Of a stretch of DNA of 5,481 bases, positions 4,813 through 5,481 are shown in pieces; positions within the stretch are counted from its first letter, which is position 1, and each line of letters opens with the position of its first letter. This DNA is from Actinomycetales bacterium (GTDB lineage Bacteria > Actinomycetota > Actinomycetes > Actinomycetales > Cellulomonadaceae): contig JAATES010000169.1 of assembly GCA_015655615.1 (NCBI GenBank), positions 1 to 5,481 of the forward strand. Direction: 5' to 3'. The translations under genes were made by a program, and so were the position numbers. The notes beneath the pieces were generated by a model. It ran no database searches. It saw only the letters and a list, made by a program, of their open reading frames with translations, and was not told the origin of the DNA.

Positions 4813-5481
4813 GCGGTGACCTCCTTGGTGGACGAAGCGTCGAGGGAAGCTCGGCTGGGGGTGGGAAGGGCGACCGACACGGCCGACTGGAACCAGCCGT
4901 CCGCCTCCGGCGAGGTGACACGTCGGCCGTTGATCTCGCGGCCGACCCAAGCGTCCGGACCTGCCGCAGCGACGAGGTCGGCTCCGATTCGGCGCACGAT
5001 CCGCGCCGCAATGCGATGCCATTCGATCCGGGCTTCGTCGAGGTCGACGCCGGGTTCGAGAGCGGCGAGCCAGTCCCGGAACGGAGCATCCAAAGCGGCG
5101 TAGGCGCGTTCTGCGGCACGGTCCCGGGACCCGTTGACCAGCGAGTCCTCGCGGGCTCCCGCCGCGCGCACCAGGTTGGCGGCGAGGTTGCGCAGCGCGA
5201 CTACCGCGAGTTCGCTCGCGACCGCCGCGTCGATGGCGGTCTGCGGCAGGTCCGAGTACCGTTCAGAGAGCATTGCCGTTGAGATCGTCAACCTGTCGTC
5301 GTACAGATCCTCGACGATGGCATTCTGCGTGCCGTACACCATGCCCACGGCATGGATCCGGACGCTGTCCGTGCCACGCAGGGCTTTGTCTGCCCAAGCG
5401 AGCACACCTGGCGAGATCGCGGACTCGCCCTCGTCGATCTTGCCTCGCGGCGCAGCCGCAGGCAGGAGCTGGCCCAGCCCA
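4809..5481 (-). CDS. cse1: Type I-E Cascade large subunit Cse1 (CasA, Cas8e), C-terminal part
   Basis: Cse1 recognises the PAM, helps open the target duplex and recruits Cas3. Only the last 223 residues are present; the frame is open to the right edge, beginning GLGQLLPAAAPRGK. Full-length family members are about 500-550 residues, so roughly the N-terminal 60 percent, including the PAM-reading loops, lies outside. Visible landmarks of actinobacterial Cse1 are ESAISPGVLAW (19-29), AVGMVYGTQNA (44-54), LAANLVRAAG (99-108), ERAYAALDAPFRDWLAALEPG (124-144) and ADLVAAAGPDAWVGREINGRR (167-187). These belong to the C-terminal four-helix bundle that contacts Cse2 and Cas5. A GTG at 5405 begins an apparent open frame but is internal valine, not a start. 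The stop overlaps the cse2 ATG by 4 nt. Confidence 0.93.
   Translation of the reverse strand, partial: GLGQLLPAAAPRGKIDEGESAISPGVLAWADKALRGTDSVRIHAVGMVYGTQNAIVEDLYDDRLTISTAMLSERYSDLPQTAIDAAVASELAVVALRNLAANLVRAAGAREDSLVNGSRDRAAERAYAALDAPFRDWLAALEPGVDLDEARIEWHRIAARIVRRIGADLVAAAGPDAWVGREINGRRVTSPEADGWFQSAVSVALPTPSRASLDASSTKEVTA
4820..4825 (-). promoter_or_regulatory. Ribosome binding site that fixes the cse2 start
   Basis: AGGAGG on the minus strand lies 7 nt upstream of the ATG at 4812, an ideal spacing. It decides the cse2 start against the longer open frame that begins at 5022. Confidence 0.85.

Noticed and set aside
4813..5022. N-terminal extension of cse2 starting at 5022
   Set aside because: The extra 70 residues lie wholly inside cse1 in another frame. 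The ATG at 4812 has an ideal AGGAGG and the usual ATGA overlap.

Overview
This window is the downstream part of a type I-E (Cascade, E. coli-like subtype) CRISPR-Cas locus. The DNA is GC-rich, with strongly GC-biased third codon positions and frequent GTG starts. The Cas proteins resemble the versions I know from high-GC Gram-positive bacteria, for example in Cas6e (SPQRLHAAV near the N-terminus), Cas1 (HIPVASLGALLLGPGTRVTH) and Cse1 (YAALDAPFRDWL). An actinobacterium is the most likely host; I cannot name a genus.

Layout: all genes lie on the minus strand and read from right to left. They are cse1/casA (C-terminal 223 residues only, running off the right edge), cse2/casB, cas7e/casC, cas5e/casD, cas6e/casE, cas1 and cas2. 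An 89-bp leader follows (152-240), and then a CRISPR array with three perfect 29-bp repeats that runs off the left edge. cas3 and the start of cse1 must lie to the right if they are present. Five of the six gene junctions are 4-nt ATGA or GTGA stop-start overlaps, and cas5e/cas6e are separated by one base. This is therefore a single, tightly coupled operon with no room for internal intergenic promoters.

How it works: Cas1-Cas2 captures foreign DNA and inserts it at the leader end of the array. The array transcript is cut in the repeat hairpin by Cas6e, giving 61-nt crRNAs with an 8-nt 5' handle (AUGAUCCG) and a 32-nt spacer. Cas7e (backbone), Cas5e (5' cap), Cse2 (belly dimer), Cse1 (PAM recognition and Cas3 recruitment) and Cas6e (3' hairpin cap) form the surveillance complex, and the off-window Cas3 would degrade the target. 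The catalytic or signature residues I can check are all present and every reading frame in the window is open, so this part of the system looks functional.

I see no new system here; it is a well-known subtype. The points worth a second look are small: the two leader-proximal spacers are identical, a perfect 6-bp inverted repeat abuts the first repeat in the leader, the leader has a tandem G-rich hexamer, ribosome-binding-site strength broadly follows Cascade stoichiometry, and Cas2 has an arginine-rich C-terminal tail.
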